A stretch of 64,000 nt of DNA from positions 28,752 to 92,751 of the forward strand of contig NZ_CAJNBL010000010.1 of assembly GCF_905221025.1 (NCBI RefSeq). Reading direction: 5' to 3'. Positions 51,140 to 64,000 of this stretch are shown here, in pieces; the first letter of the stretch is position 1, and each line of letters opens with the position of its first letter. The DNA comes from Candidatus Nitrotoga fabula. Lineage in GTDB: Bacteria; Pseudomonadota; Gammaproteobacteria; Burkholderiales; Gallionellaceae. Made by a program: the position numbers and the translations under genes. The notes beneath the pieces were generated by a model, which was not told the DNA's origin, did no database searches, and saw only the letters and a program-made list of their open reading frames with translations.

Positions 51140-53902
51140 TCAGCTGTCCTGCTTTTTTAGCAGCAAGATTGATAGAACCACAATACCCAGAGCAGCCAGC
51201 AACATGGGCCAGAAGAACGCACCTAAATCATGCATACCCAGCGCCTTGGCGAAAACCCCACGGCTGATCACGAGAAAGTGAGATGCAGGATAAACTTCGC
51301 CAATAATTTTTCCTGCTCCTTCCAGCGTCGAAACTGGATTGAGAAGGCCGGAAAACTCAATTGCCGGGAGCATAGTGCCAAGCATGGTTGCGAATATTGC
51401 CGCAATCTGACTGCGGGTGAATATAGAAGCAAACAAGCCGAACCCTGTAGAAAATATACTAAAGATCAACGCCGCCAACATAAGCGCAGTAAAACTTCCG
51501 GTCATCGGCACACCGAATATTGTTACGGCAAGTACCAACATCAGCAGGAAATTTAACATTGCCAGAATAATATATGGAAGCTGTTTACCCAGCAGGAACT
51601 CAGCCCGGGTCACTGGGGTGACGTAGAAATTAATCATCGAGCCCAATTCCTTTTCGCGTACCACCGACAGCGCTGTCAACATACATGGAATCATCAGCAT
51701 GAGAATGGGGATAACCGCCGGAACAATCGAAGGCATGCTCATCACGTCAGGGTTGTAACGAAATCGCGTTTCAATCTTTGCCAAGCCAGCAGTTACATCC
51801 TGACCAAAATGGTCTTTCGTGATATTTTTCAGCCATCCCTGATGCATGCCCTGCACATAACCCTGAATGACTTCAGCCCGCATGGTCATCGACCCATCGA
51901 TCCAGGCAGCGATCTGAATCGGTTTGCCGCGTTGCACATCGCGAGCAAATCCGGGCAGAATCTCAATGGCCAATGACAATTCGCCGCTACGCATGCGCTG
52001 ATCCAATTCCGTATAACTGGTTAACGGCGGGCGCTCGGTAAAATAGCCTGATCCCGAGAGATTCAGGGAATAATCGTGGCTAAGAATGGTCTGATCACGG
52101 TCGAGCACTGCATAACTGAGATCATTAACGTCCATGTTAATGCCATAACCAATAACAAACATCAAGATCAAGCAACCGATCAGCGCCATCGCCCCACGCA
52201 CCCGGTCGCGGCGCAATTCCAGCCATTCGCGCAACGTATAGCTAAATGCCCGGGACATACTGAAACGACGGCGCAATCCTGAAGCCCAACCTGTACCAGA
52301 AGCAACAGAACGAATAGCAGGCGGGGAGAAGGGGACAACCGGCAAGATCGCTGCCATACCGGCTTTTTTCATATACTCGATGAACACTTGCTCCAGTGTT
52401 CCTGCCCCACATTTTTTTAGCAGTTCTGATGGCTCATCGCTAACCATTACCTTCCCCGCGTGCATTAACGAAATACGGTCACAGCGCTCTGCCTCATTCA
52501 TGAAATGGGTCGAAATGAAAATCGTGATCTTATCCTTGCGAGCCAGGTCTACCATCAACTGCCAGAAATTCTCACGCGCAATTGGATCAACGCCGGAGGT
52601 AGGTTCGTCAAGAATCAACAGTTCAGGCTTATGCACCATCGCTACCGCCAATGACAAACGCTGACGGATGCCCAATGGCAAACTCCCAGGCATTGCGTCG
52701 GGCACTTTGTCAAGCCCAAAACGAAGCAGCATTTCCTCTACCCGTGGCGGAATTTCCACTTCATACATGTTGAACAAACGAGCATGCAACACCAGATTTT
52801 GCCGTACCGTGAGCTCCGAGTACAACGAAAAAGACTGCGACATATAGCCTACCCTCCGCCGGGAGGCAATATCATGTGAATTTACTTCATGTCCGAAAAG
52901 CCAAGCCTTTCCCCCGCTTGCCGGGAGCAAACCGGTAAGCATCTTCATGGTGGTCGATTTTCCGCAACCGTTGGAACCAATAAAACCAAATATCTCTCCA
53001 CGGCGAATGCTGAAATTGACATGATCAACCGCCACGAAATCACCAAAATGCATGGACAGGTCATGCGCCTCAATGGCGATTTCCTGCTCTTCCGAGGTTG
53101 AAAATGGAGAAACTACTACAGCATGGTATCCACGCCTCTGCTCCTCCGGAAGCAGCGCGATAAATGCCGCTTCCAGCGATCCCGCGCCAGTCTGTTGATA
53201 CAGATCACATGGGGTGCCGGTGGCAAGTATTCTGCCTGCATCCATTACCACCAGCCAGTCAAACCGTTCTGCCTCGCCCATATAGGCCGTGGATACGATC
53301 ACGCTCATATCTGGACGTTGGTTGCGAATATGTGAAATCAGATCCCAGAACTGGTTACGTGCCAGCGGGTCAACCCCTGTAGTCGGTTCATCCAGAATCA
53401 ACAATTCCGGATCATGAATCAGGGCACAACACATCCCCAGTTTTTGTTTCATTCCACCTGAAAGCTTCCCGACCGGACGGTCAAGAAATAGATGTAAGCC
53501 CGTACTGACCGTAAGTTCATCAATGCGCCGCCGTCTTTCGGCTACTCCATGCCCAAACAAACGACCAAAAAACTGCAAGTTCTCCTCTATCGACAAAGTC
53601 GGGTACAGATTTTTTCCAAGTCCCTGCGGCATATAGGCAATATTCGGGCAAGTTCCAGTCCGGTGGGAAACACTGGCCATGTCCCCCCCCAATACCTCTA
53701 TCCTCCCTTTCTGTATTGCACGTGCCCCGGCTACAAGAGACATCAGACTGGACTTTCCAACTCCGTCCGGTCCAATCAGACCAACCATACAACCGGCCGG
53801 AATATCCAAATCTATCTCTTTCAATGCCAAAGTTTTTCCGTAACTGAGAGAAACCTGTTTAAGACGCGCAACAAAATGATTCTCAGTCAATGCCGACATC
53901 AT
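51140..53902 (-). CDS. RbbA-like ABC transporter fusion (two ATPase domains plus ABC-2 permease)
   Basis: The 920-residue protein fuses two ABC ATPase domains (about 10-245 and 275-520) to an ABC-2 membrane domain (about 545-915). Domain 1 has Walker [13 protein letters not shown], signature [11 protein letters not shown] and Walker [14 protein letters not shown]. Domain 2 has [12 protein letters not shown], a weak signature ([12 protein letters not shown], without the usual LSGG) and [13 protein letters not shown]. The size and order match E. coli RbbA (YhiH). The start chosen is an ATG at 53902 whose ATGA overlaps the adaptor stop; an ATG at 53935 would add 11 residues. RbbA was linked to ribosomes in E. 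coli, but the adaptor and channel genes here favour export. Confidence 0.9.
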   Translation of the reverse strand: MMSALTENHFVARLKQVSLSYGKTLALKEIDLDIPAGCMVGLIGPDGVGKSSLMSLVAGARAIQKGRIEVLGGDMASVSHRTGTCPNIAYMPQGLGKNLYPTLSIEENLQFFGRLFGHGVAERRRRIDELTVSTGLHLFLDRPVGKLSGGMKQKLGMCCALIHDPELLILDEPTTGVDPLARNQFWDLISHIRNQRPDMSVIVSTAYMGEAERFDWLVVMDAGRILATGTPCDLYQQTGAGSLEAAFIALLPEEQRRGYHAVVVSPFSTSEEQEIAIEAHDLSMHFGDFVAVDHVNFSIRRGEIFGFIGSNGCGKSTTMKMLTGLLPASGGKAWLFGHEVNSHDIASRRRVGYMSQSFSLYSELTVRQNLVLHARLFNMYEVEIPPRVEEMLLRFGLDKVPDAMPGSLPLGIRQRLSLAVAMVHKPELLILDEPTSGVDPIARENFWQLMVDLARKDKITIFISTHFMNEAERCDRISLMHAGKVMVSDEPSELLKKCGAGTLEQVFIEYMKKAGMAAILPVVPFSPPAIRSVASGTGWASGLRRRFSMSRAFSYTLREWLELRRDRVRGAMALIGCLILMFVIGYGINMDVNDLSYAVLDRDQTILSHDYSLNLSGSGYFTERPPLTSYTELDQRMRSGELSLAIEILPGFARDVQRGKPIQIAAWIDGSMTMRAEVIQGYVQGMHQGWLKNITKDHFGQDVTAGLAKIETRFRYNPDVMSMPSIVPAVIPILMLMIPCMLTALSVVREKELGSMINFYVTPVTRAEFLLGKQLPYIILAMLNFLLMLVLAVTIFGVPMTGSFTALMLAALIFSIFSTGFGLFASIFTRSQIAAIFATMLGTMLPAIEFSGLLNPVSTLEGAGKIIGEVYPASHFLVISRGVFAKALGMHDLGAFFWPMLLAALGIVVLSILLLKKQDS

Positions 53903-54990
53903 TTCAAAATCTCGACCGTCAATTCTCTTGGCCATTCTGCATGCCGATCCAGTTTTACCCAGGCCACGCCGGGCAGGCCAGTTTTGACCTGCTTGCTATA
54001 TTTTTTCAGCAAACTGGGAGCAATCCTGGCCTTCACCCGGAACATCAGTTTTTGCCGTTCGCTTGCTGTTTCAACTGTCTTCGGAGTGAACTGTGCAGCG
54101 CTGGCCACAAACGAAACCCTTGCTGGAATGACATAGCCAGGCGCAGCGTCAAGCACTATGCGGACTTCACTGCCAAGCGCCACCCTGCCGACAATCATCT
54201 CCGGCAGGAAAAAATTCATATATACATCCTCAAGATCAAGAAGATTCAACACCTTGCCCCCGACCCCGACCACCTCTCCCGGCTGCACAACACGGAACTG
54301 GATTCGTCCATCGCGCGGAGCCTTTAAATCATTGTCATGAATATCTATACGAACACGTTCCACTGTCGCGTCAGCCGCTTCAGCCGCAGATTGTGCTCCC
54401 AGTATCAGTACACGCCCCGTAGCGATCGCTGCATCGGATGCCGCCACCTGTGCTCTCGCCGCCATGATGGCAGCTTCTGCGCTGCGCAATTGGGTACGGT
54501 CATCATCAGCTTCCTGACGCGATGCACCCCCTTCTTTAGCTAATGCCAATGATCTCGCTGCACGACTGCGTGCAGCAGAAAGCTCAGCCTCACGCTGCGC
54601 CACCACAGCTACAACTGCTGCACGTTCTGCTTCGCGTTGTGCAAGTTGGCTGCGTGCAGTCGCAATAGCGTTATGTGCCTGCTGAGCCTGCGCCTCGGCT
54701 TGACGCAACTGCGCATTCAGAGAATCCGAATCGATTCGTGCCAGTATTTGTCCGGCCTTCACAAAATCACCTTCATTAACCAGGATATCTTTGATACGTC
54801 CGGATGAACGTGCCGCCACATCGATCTCGGTAGCTTCAATACGCCCGTTACTGCTGGCGATGAAATCGGCATTCTTATCTTTACCAAAAAATTGTTGAAC
54901 CAGCACCCCTACCACCACCAAGGTAATGATCACGATCATCATCCGCACAAACCGGGAACTGTTCAGATTTTCCAACAGATTGGTCAGCAT
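53899..54990 (-). CDS. HlyD-family periplasmic adaptor (YhiI-like)
   Basis: The 363-residue adaptor has one N-terminal membrane helix ([19 protein letters not shown]), a lipoyl half ([20 protein letters not shown]), a long Ala-rich helical hairpin (about 95-205) and the second half [23 protein letters not shown] beta-barrel ending in a Lys-rich segment closes it. It should join the ABC pump to the outer membrane channel encoded 6 bp upstream. The hairpin is long, as expected for a TolC-type partner. The GGGA site before the ATG is clear. Confidence 0.92.
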   Translation of the reverse strand: MLTNLLENLNSSRFVRMMIVIITLVVVGVLVQQFFGKDKNADFIASSNGRIEATEIDVAARSSGRIKDILVNEGDFVKAGQILARIDSDSLNAQLRQAEAQAQQAHNAIATARSQLAQREAERAAVVAVVAQREAELSAARSRAARSLALAKEGGASRQEADDDRTQLRSAEAAIMAARAQVAASDAAIATGRVLILGAQSAAEAADATVERVRIDIHDNDLKAPRDGRIQFRVVQPGEVVGVGGKVLNLLDLEDVYMNFFLPEMIVGRVALGSEVRIVLDAAPGYVIPARVSFVASAAQFTPKTVETASERQKLMFRVKARIAPSLLKKYSKQVKTGLPGVAWVKLDRHAEWPRELTVEILK

Positions 54991-54996
54991 TCCCGG

Positions 54997-56421
54997 TCAC
55001 ACTCCCTCATCCAAGATACCCCCGCCACCTCCCAGTGCCGCATACAGCATCACGCCACTAGCCAGGTAAGCACGACGGGTTATCACAAGCATCTGTTCAA
55101 CAGCAAACAGCGAACGCTCGGCATCCAGCACCTCCAGATAATTGGTAGTACCATGCTGGTAACGCAAAGAAGCCAAACGGCTTCTTTCACGCTGGGCAAT
55201 AAGAGTAGCTTTCTGTGCCTGTATCTGTTCGGACAACCAATACCGCTCTGCCAGCACATCAGCTACTTCACGAAAGGCATTTTGCACCCTGCGCTCGTAC
55301 TCAACAACCGCAGAATTCCGCCGTGCATAAGCCAAATCAAGATTCGCCTGGTTACGACCGCCATCAAATATAGGCAGACTGATGCTGGGCATAAAATTCC
55401 ACGCACTGCCAGAGCCAGAAAACAGACCATCCAATTCACGGCTGGCAACACCCAGAGAACCAGTAAGAACGATGCGTGGGAAAAATGCCGCCCGAGCTGC
55501 GCCAATATTCGCATTCGCTGCTTTGAGATGCCTTTCAGCCGCTCTCAAATCCGGCCGCTGAACCAATAAATCAGAAGGCAAACCCACATCAATACTGCGC
55601 ACAAACCCAGCCTCAATTCTGCTAAGCAAATGGGGCCGGGCCGGAATTGACCCCCCTACCAGAAGCTCTAGCCCATTATGATTCTGTTCGCGCATACGCT
55701 GCAACACTGCCAATTCAGCGCGTGCCTGATTCAAAAGAATCTCGGCCTGAATTGCATCCAGCCGTGCAGCAGAACCGACCTCAAATCGCCTCTTGGCAAT
55801 CCGCAAAGAATCCTGCCGTGTCTGTAAAGTACTCCTGGCAAGGTCGATACGTTCGCTTAATTCACATTCAACAAGGTAACTGTTCGCAACCTGGGCAATC
55901 AATGAAGCCCGAACGGCATGACGTGCCTCGTCCGTGGAAAGATACGTTTCTAATGCCGCAGTATCAAGGCTGCGCAGGCGGCCCCAGAAATCAATTTCCC
56001 ATGTACTTAAAGCAAACGATAGCTGATATTGGTTCAACAGGAACGAGTTCGCCGTACCTGGCTGAATTGGCAACACATCAGTCGGAAGCCGTAGCCTGGT
56101 GGCTGAAGCATTTCCACTGAAGCTCGGCAATAAATTCGAATGCTGAATTCCATATAGTGCCCTCACTTCTTCGACGCGACTCACTGCCAGTAAAAGTTCG
56201 CGGTTATTGCTGAGAGCACTGGAAATCAATTCCCGCAATTGTTCATCGCCAAAATATGACTTCCATCCCGTATTTGCTACCGAAATACCAGCCGTCTCAG
56301 GCGTGGACCGCGGGAAAGTTGTAGCGGTAGGCAAAGAGGGGGGGACATATTCGGGCATTATGGTGCAGCCCGCCAGAACTAAAAACGCTAACAATGAAAC
56401 GAAAAAGACTTTTATACTCAT
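54997..56421 (-). CDS. NodT-family outer membrane factor lipoprotein of the ABC exporter operon
   Basis: This 474-residue TolC-like channel has a lipoprotein signal with lipobox LVLAGC (Cys 19), followed by MPEYVPPSLP and two OEP repeats. It contains SDLLVQRPDLRAAERHLKAANANIGAARAAFFPRI (conserved core RPDL..AE..L..ANA.IG.A.AAFFP) and FDGGRNQANLDLAYARRN. It is the first gene of the exporter operon (channel, adaptor, ABC fusion, permease). It is distinct from the RND operon channel elsewhere in the window, so each pump brings its own outer membrane exit. Confidence 0.92.
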   Translation of the reverse strand: MSIKVFFVSLLAFLVLAGCTIMPEYVPPSLPTATTFPRSTPETAGISVANTGWKSYFGDEQLRELISSALSNNRELLLAVSRVEEVRALYGIQHSNLLPSFSGNASATRLRLPTDVLPIQPGTANSFLLNQYQLSFALSTWEIDFWGRLRSLDTAALETYLSTDEARHAVRASLIAQVANSYLVECELSERIDLARSTLQTRQDSLRIAKRRFEVGSAARLDAIQAEILLNQARAELAVLQRMREQNHNGLELLVGGSIPARPHLLSRIEAGFVRSIDVGLPSDLLVQRPDLRAAERHLKAANANIGAARAAFFPRIVLTGSLGVASRELDGLFSGSGSAWNFMPSISLPIFDGGRNQANLDLAYARRNSAVVEYERRVQNAFREVADVLAERYWLSEQIQAQKATLIAQRERSRLASLRYQHGTTNYLEVLDAERSLFAVEQMLVITRRAYLASGVMLYAALGGGGGILDEGV

Positions 56422-56584
56422 TCTTTTCGTCCAATTGATCCAAAAACAAATTTACAGAATAACGCAGGTTCAAATATGAAGTGCAAAGCCTGACTTGAAG
56501 AATACCTGATTAGGTGATTTGACGTAAGCTGAATTTCAGAGAGTCCAATGTTTCGTAATATGTGAGCAAAAACGGAGGATGGAA

Positions 56585-56702
56585 ATGAAAAATTACCGAG
56601 GGCGGAATACAGTCCAGAATTCAGGGAACAGGCAGTACGAACCTATCAGGAAAACGGCTTGTCAGTGGTTGAGGTTGCCAAACGGCTATCGCTGCCGAAA
56701 TC
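56585..56702 (+). pseudogene. Truncated OrfA remnant of an IS3-type element
   Basis: From the ATG at 56585 one missing A shifts the frame. Once corrected, the reading is MKKLPRAEYSPEFREQAVR, then QENGLSVVEVAKRLSLPK, the helix-turn-helix start of an IS3-family OrfA. It is cut off at 56702, where a second IS begins. I did not find its other half beyond the second element. Confidence 0.6.
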
Positions 56703-56752
56703 TGAATCGCCCTGAGTTTTTAGGAGGCTCAAATATCTGAGAAGATGGAGCC

Positions 56753-57075
56753 ATGAACAAATCAAACAAATATTCCCCGGAAGTAAAGGAACGCGCAGTC
56801 CGTATCGTGCAGGAACACCGCAGTAACTATCCCTTGCTGTGATCGACAGTTGAATCCATTGCACCGATGATCGGCTGTTCAGCCCACACACTATTTGAAT
56901 GGGTGCGCAAGCATAAAATCGACCCAGCTTGCGAAACGACGTAACCAGCGAAGAGCGCGAGCGCATCAAAGCTATGGAGCACGAAATTAAGGAATTGCGC
57001 AAGGCGAACGAGATTCTGAAACTGGCCAGCGCTTTTTTGCCCAGGAGCTCGACCGCAAACTCAAATCCTGAGAGA
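56753..57075 (+). pseudogene. IS3-type OrfA, broken by a stop and frameshifts
   Basis: It begins [22 protein letters not shown] but stops early at a TGA where the family has Trp (YPSLW). The frame resumes as [26 protein letters not shown], shifts to [18 protein letters not shown] and ends near [14 protein letters not shown] with another base lost. OrfA normally gives the DNA-binding half of the transposase; this copy cannot. Confidence 0.85.
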
Positions 57076-57863
57076 TTTTATCGACTGGCACCGCAACACC
57101 TTCGGGGTTGAGCCGATCTGCAAGGCATTGCAGATCGCCCCGTCGGGTTATTGGCGCCATGCCGGCCGGTAGCACAACCCGGCTTTGCGTTGCGCGCGCG
57201 CAACGTGATGCAGCCTTGATGCCACGCATCCAGCGGGTGTTGCAGGTCAACCCGCAAGTCTACGATGCCGATAAGGTCTGGCGCCAGCTCAATCGCGAAG
57301 GGCTGTCGGTGGCACGCTGTACGGTTGAGCGGCTCATGAAGCGTCTGGGGCTGGAAGGTGCCAGGCGCGGCAAGGCAGTACGCACGACGGTTCCGGACAA
57401 GGCGCTGCCGTGCCCGCTGGATCGGGTGAACCGGCAATTCAGGGCAGATCGTCCCAAACAACTGTGGGTGTCCAACTTCACCTATGTTTCCACCTGGCAG
57501 TGCTGGTTGTATGTGGCCTTTGTCATCGATGTATTTGCCCGGCGCATTGTGGGCTGGCGGGTCAGCCGCCACATGCGCACAGGCTTTGTGCTGGATGCCC
57601 TGGAACAGGCGCTGTATGCCCGGCAGTCCGGGCAAGCGAACGCGTTGGCAGAGACGATCAATGTGCTATACAAGACTGAACTGATTTGTAAATGGGTTTT
57701 ATGGAAATCTTGGGAGGTCAGGAAGTTGGTTATACTGGAGTGGGTGACCTGGTTTAACTACCACCGGCTGTTAGAATCCATAGGGTATATACCGCAAGCA
57801 GGAGATGAGGCAACCTACTACAGGCAATTCGCCGAAAAGAGCAATTCTAAGGTCTTAACTTAA
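57072..57863 (+). pseudogene. IS3-type OrfB integrase, inactivated
   Basis: The frame carries the HTH_21 region (DADKVWRQLNREGLSVARCTVERLM) and part of the rve integrase core. The usual first catalytic Asp is replaced by Asn (WVSNFTYVSTW where the family has WVSDFTYV). About 35 residues with the second Asp (the HHSDRGSQY region) are deleted between ALYARQSGQ and ANALAETIN, so only the Glu remains. An internal stop lies after YWRHAG. The protein cannot catalyse transposition. Confidence 0.85.
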
Positions 57864-57963
57864 ACCAAATAGCCTCCACGAAAACCGGGGCAATTCAGGT
57901 CAGCATCGAACTTCTGCCACACCGTTCCGCTACTAAAACAACCAAGAAATCTAGATTTGTTTC

Positions 57964-59469
57964 CTATTTTTCGGGACGCATTTGTGGAAACAATATTACG
58001 TCGCGGATACTAGAGCTGTTGGTGAGCAGCATTACAAACCTATCGATACCGATACCTTCCCCGGCAGTGGGTGGCAGACCATATTCCAAGGCATGAATGT
58101 AATCACTATCCTTAAACATAGCTTCTTCATCACCCGCCTCCTTAGCCGCAACTTGTGCATCAAACCGTGCTTCTTGGTCTTCAGGATCGTTCAATTCGGA
58201 GAATCCATTGGCAATTTCACGTCCTACCATAAACAGTTCAAATCGCTCAGTTATATCCGGGCGCATATCGCTCCGACGAGCCAATGGAGAAGCATCTGCA
58301 GGATAATCAATGATAAATGTAGGTTCAAACAACTGATGCTCTGCCAGCTCCTCGAAAAGTGATAGCTGCAATCCCCCAACACCATCCGACATCCTATATT
58401 TTGCCTTTAGATCACATAGTTCGCTTATCAGAAAATCTCGATCATTCAGCTGCGCATCCGTGAACTGGGGATGATATTTCTTGATTGCCTGTGCAATGGT
58501 CAGACGAGCAAAAGGTTTCTCTAGATCAAGCTCACGTCCCTGATAAAAAATGACAGTAGTTCCGAGCACCTTGCGCGCAACTTCCCTAAACAATTTCTCG
58601 GTAAAATCCATCAGATAATGGTAATCACGATAGGCTTCATAAAACTCAACCATGGTAAATTCAGGATTATGCCGCGTAGAAAGACCTTCATTGCGAAAAT
58701 TACGATTGATTTCGAATACCTTTTCAAATCCGCCTACTACGAGTCTCTTGAGATATAACTCAGGCGCAATACGAAGGAACAACTGCATATCCAGCGCATT
58801 GTGGTGGGTAATAAAAGGTTTGGCCGCTGCTCCACCAGGAATGGAATGCATCATCGGTGTCTCAACTTCAAGATAACCATGACGTAAAAAAAACTCCCGC
58901 ATAGCCTGAATTACCTTGGAACGGATAATAAACGTATTACGTGTTTCTTCATTGGTAATAAGGTCAACATGTCTCTGCCTATATTTTTGTTCCTGATCAG
59001 CCAAACCATGGAATTTTTCAGGAAGTGGCCGTAAAGCTTTCGTTAACAGGCGAAGACAAGTCACGCGCACTGAAAGTTCACCGGTTTTAGTTTTGAACAA
59101 TAATCCTGATGCGCCAAGGATATCCCCCAAATCGTAATGCTTGAATGCATTATGAACCGATTCTCCGGTATCAATGTTATTAATGAACAACTGTATACGC
59201 CCACTCATGTCATGAATTGTGGCAAAGCTGACTTTACCCATCACGCGCTTTAACAGCATGCGGCCTGCTACAACCACATGTATATTCGCTGCTTCCAATT
59301 CATCATGACTCATTTCTCCGTATGCAACATGCAATTCATCGGCCAAGTTCTTTCGTTCGAAATCATTCGGAAAAGCCACTCCTTCTTTACGGAGCGCAGC
59401 GAGCTTGGCACGACGCTCAGCAATGATCTGGTTCTCATCTTTCTGGGAAATATTTAATTCGGTATTCAT
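57964..59469 (-). CDS. lysS: Lysyl-tRNA synthetase (class II)
   Basis: LysS charges tRNA-Lys. From the ATG at 59469 the product is 501 residues, close to the E. coli length. It has an N-terminal OB-fold anticodon domain ([22 protein letters not shown], given in part) and the class II core with motif 1 near [11 protein letters not shown]. Motif 2 is [22 protein letters not shown] (conserved FRNEG..T.HNPEFT), and motif 3 is [22 protein letters not shown] longer frame from 59520 adds a basic stretch unlike the family. It is monocistronic here, with an IS scar just downstream, instead of following prfB. Confidence 0.96.
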   Translation of the reverse strand: MNTELNISQKDENQIIAERRAKLAALRKEGVAFPNDFERKNLADELHVAYGEMSHDELEAANIHVVVAGRMLLKRVMGKVSFATIHDMSGRIQLFINNIDTGESVHNAFKHYDLGDILGASGLLFKTKTGELSVRVTCLRLLTKALRPLPEKFHGLADQEQKYRQRHVDLITNEETRNTFIIRSKVIQAMREFFLRHGYLEVETPMMHSIPGGAAAKPFITHHNALDMQLFLRIAPELYLKRLVVGGFEKVFEINRNFRNEGLSTRHNPEFTMVEFYEAYRDYHYLMDFTEKLFREVARKVLGTTVIFYQGRELDLEKPFARLTIAQAIKKYHPQFTDAQLNDRDFLISELCDLKAKYRMSDGVGGLQLSLFEELAEHQLFEPTFIIDYPADASPLARRSDMRPDITERFELFMVGREIANGFSELNDPEDQEARFDAQVAAKEAGDEEAMFKDSDYIHALEYGLPPTAGEGIGIDRFVMLLTNSSSIRDVILFPQMRPEK

Positions 59470-59743
59470 GATATTACTTGTATAATTAGGAACAAATTTC
59501 AGAAGTGCTTTTCTTTGCATGGAATTGAGGCAAGGGAATCATAATGTGTGTAATTCAAGCCATAGACACCAGTCACGGTATAAATCTATCAATATTCCAC
59601 ATTATCCCGAGTCTGTCTGAATACCAAGGAATAATTTCCAAACTATTCGATAAAACATTAAATCCTTAACTTATGGTACAACCTGCTGAACCACTGCTCC
59701 TTAAAAAAAGCAAACTATGTTCGATAACTTAGCAATTGCAAAT

Positions 59744-60061
59744 CTAGGGTAAATTGACATCGCCTGCCGCTGTAACAGATGACACCGGATTTTCATTCAC
59801 AATTTGAAAAAAAATCTCGTTCCGCTTTACCATTCCAAGTTCACTGCGTGCACGCTCTTCTGCAGCATCTACACCCTGCTTTAGATCGCGCACCTCTGCA
59901 TCCAAAACTGCATTACGCATTTGAGTCTTCTGATTGAGACGTTTTTGTTCTTCAACTTTGCCAGCCAAGTCCCAGACCTTAAGCCAACCACCTTTTCCAA
60001 ACCACAGTGGGTACTGCAATAATATTAACAAAGCCACCAATATCAAATATACCCAGCGCAT
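59744..60061 (-). CDS. ftsB: Cell division protein FtsB (DivIC family)
   Basis: FtsB joins FtsL and FtsQ in the divisome and helps activate septal wall synthesis. The 105 residues show the standard layout: a membrane helix at the start (YLILVALLILLQYPLWF), then GKGGWLKVWDL, a coiled-coil (KVEEQKRLNQKTQMRNAVLDAEV, in part) and the family segment EERARSELGMVKRNEIFFQIV. It follows eno by 33 bp, the conserved eno-ftsB order in proteobacteria. Confidence 0.93.
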   Translation of the reverse strand: MRWVYLILVALLILLQYPLWFGKGGWLKVWDLAGKVEEQKRLNQKTQMRNAVLDAEVRDLKQGVDAAEERARSELGMVKRNEIFFQIVNENPVSSVTAAGDVNLP

Positions 60062-60094
60062 ATAAATAAAATAATTTATGCTAATATATAAGCC

Positions 60095-61381
<1,287 letters not shown>

Positions 61382-61395
61382 CTATTCCTTCTTCA

Positions 61396-63953
<2,558 letters not shown>

Positions 63954-64000
63954 TCAAAACAAGAGCAATCATGCCTACAAACAACAAAGCCCTCTTTAAG

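Larger units (their letters stand above)
56703..57897 (+). mobile_element. Degenerate IS3-family (IS51-like) insertion sequence
   Basis: The element is 1195 bp long with imperfect inverted ends (left TGAATCGCCCTGAG..GGAGGCT at 56703, right complement TGAATTGCCCCGG..GGAGGCT ending at 57897). It holds the broken orfA and orfB described separately. No matching 3-bp target duplication is visible (ATC on the left, GGT on the right), which fits an old insertion or later recombination. It interrupts the remnant of another IS on its left. Confidence 0.85.

Overview
The window looks like a chromosomal segment of a Gram-negative betaproteobacterium, most plausibly a Nitrosomonas-type ammonia oxidiser. 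Support for this: lipid A, BAM and RseP genes in one run; priB lying between rpsF and rpsR; hisZ next to a DUF2065 protein and hflKC; and the hopanoid-precursor genes hpnC-hpnD-hpnE. No ammonia-oxidation gene is in the window, so the genus is inference.

Layout. (1) 1-11840, all on the minus strand: a long essential run read rpsB-tsf-pyrH-frr-uppS-cdsA-dxr-rseP-bamA-skp-lpxD-fabZ-lpxA (lpxA cut by the window edge), with a good sigma70-type promoter before rpsB and a hairpin between rpsB and tsf. (2) 12302-14740: two convergent Sel1-repeat genes separated by a compact repeat element, then a small orphan c-type cytochrome behind a dyad-rich region. (3) 15375-18664: hpnC, hpnD, hpnE for squalene synthesis. 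(4) 19025-22963, minus strand: dnaB, then the rpsF-priB-rpsR-rplI operon with a clear promoter and terminator, and a methyltransferase. (5) 23500-27834: accessory DNA with a frameshifted coiled-coil membrane protein, an intact IS1595-type insertion sequence with perfect ends and an 8-bp target duplication, and an acyl-CoA ligase. (6) 27958-29062: prfB with its programmed +1 frameshift. (7) 29579-38510: an RND efflux operon with two pumps (MdtABC type) and its own outer membrane factor. (8) 38581-46879, minus strand: an hfq-hflX-hflK-hflC-DUF2065-hisZ-purA run, plus nadE-glnB. (9) 47768-49623: two tandem secreted Sel1-repeat proteins. (10) 50013-56421, minus strand: an ABC exporter operon (outer membrane factor, HlyD, RbbA-like ABC fusion, ABC-2 permease). 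(11) 56585-57897: nested, dead insertion sequence remnants. (12) 57964-63920, minus strand: lysS, then pyrG-kdsA-eno-ftsB.

Most genes are housekeeping: envelope biogenesis, translation, replication, nitrogen sensing, and nucleotide and cofactor synthesis. The least understood part is 22964-26265. There a two-helix membrane protein with an internal coiled-coil repeat and an apparent N-terminal frameshift sits beside a recently inserted IS. I see no CRISPR array, no tRNA or rRNA gene and no prophage. The best candidate for something undescribed is that coiled-coil protein. The evidence for a new system is weak, since no partner gene is visible beside it.
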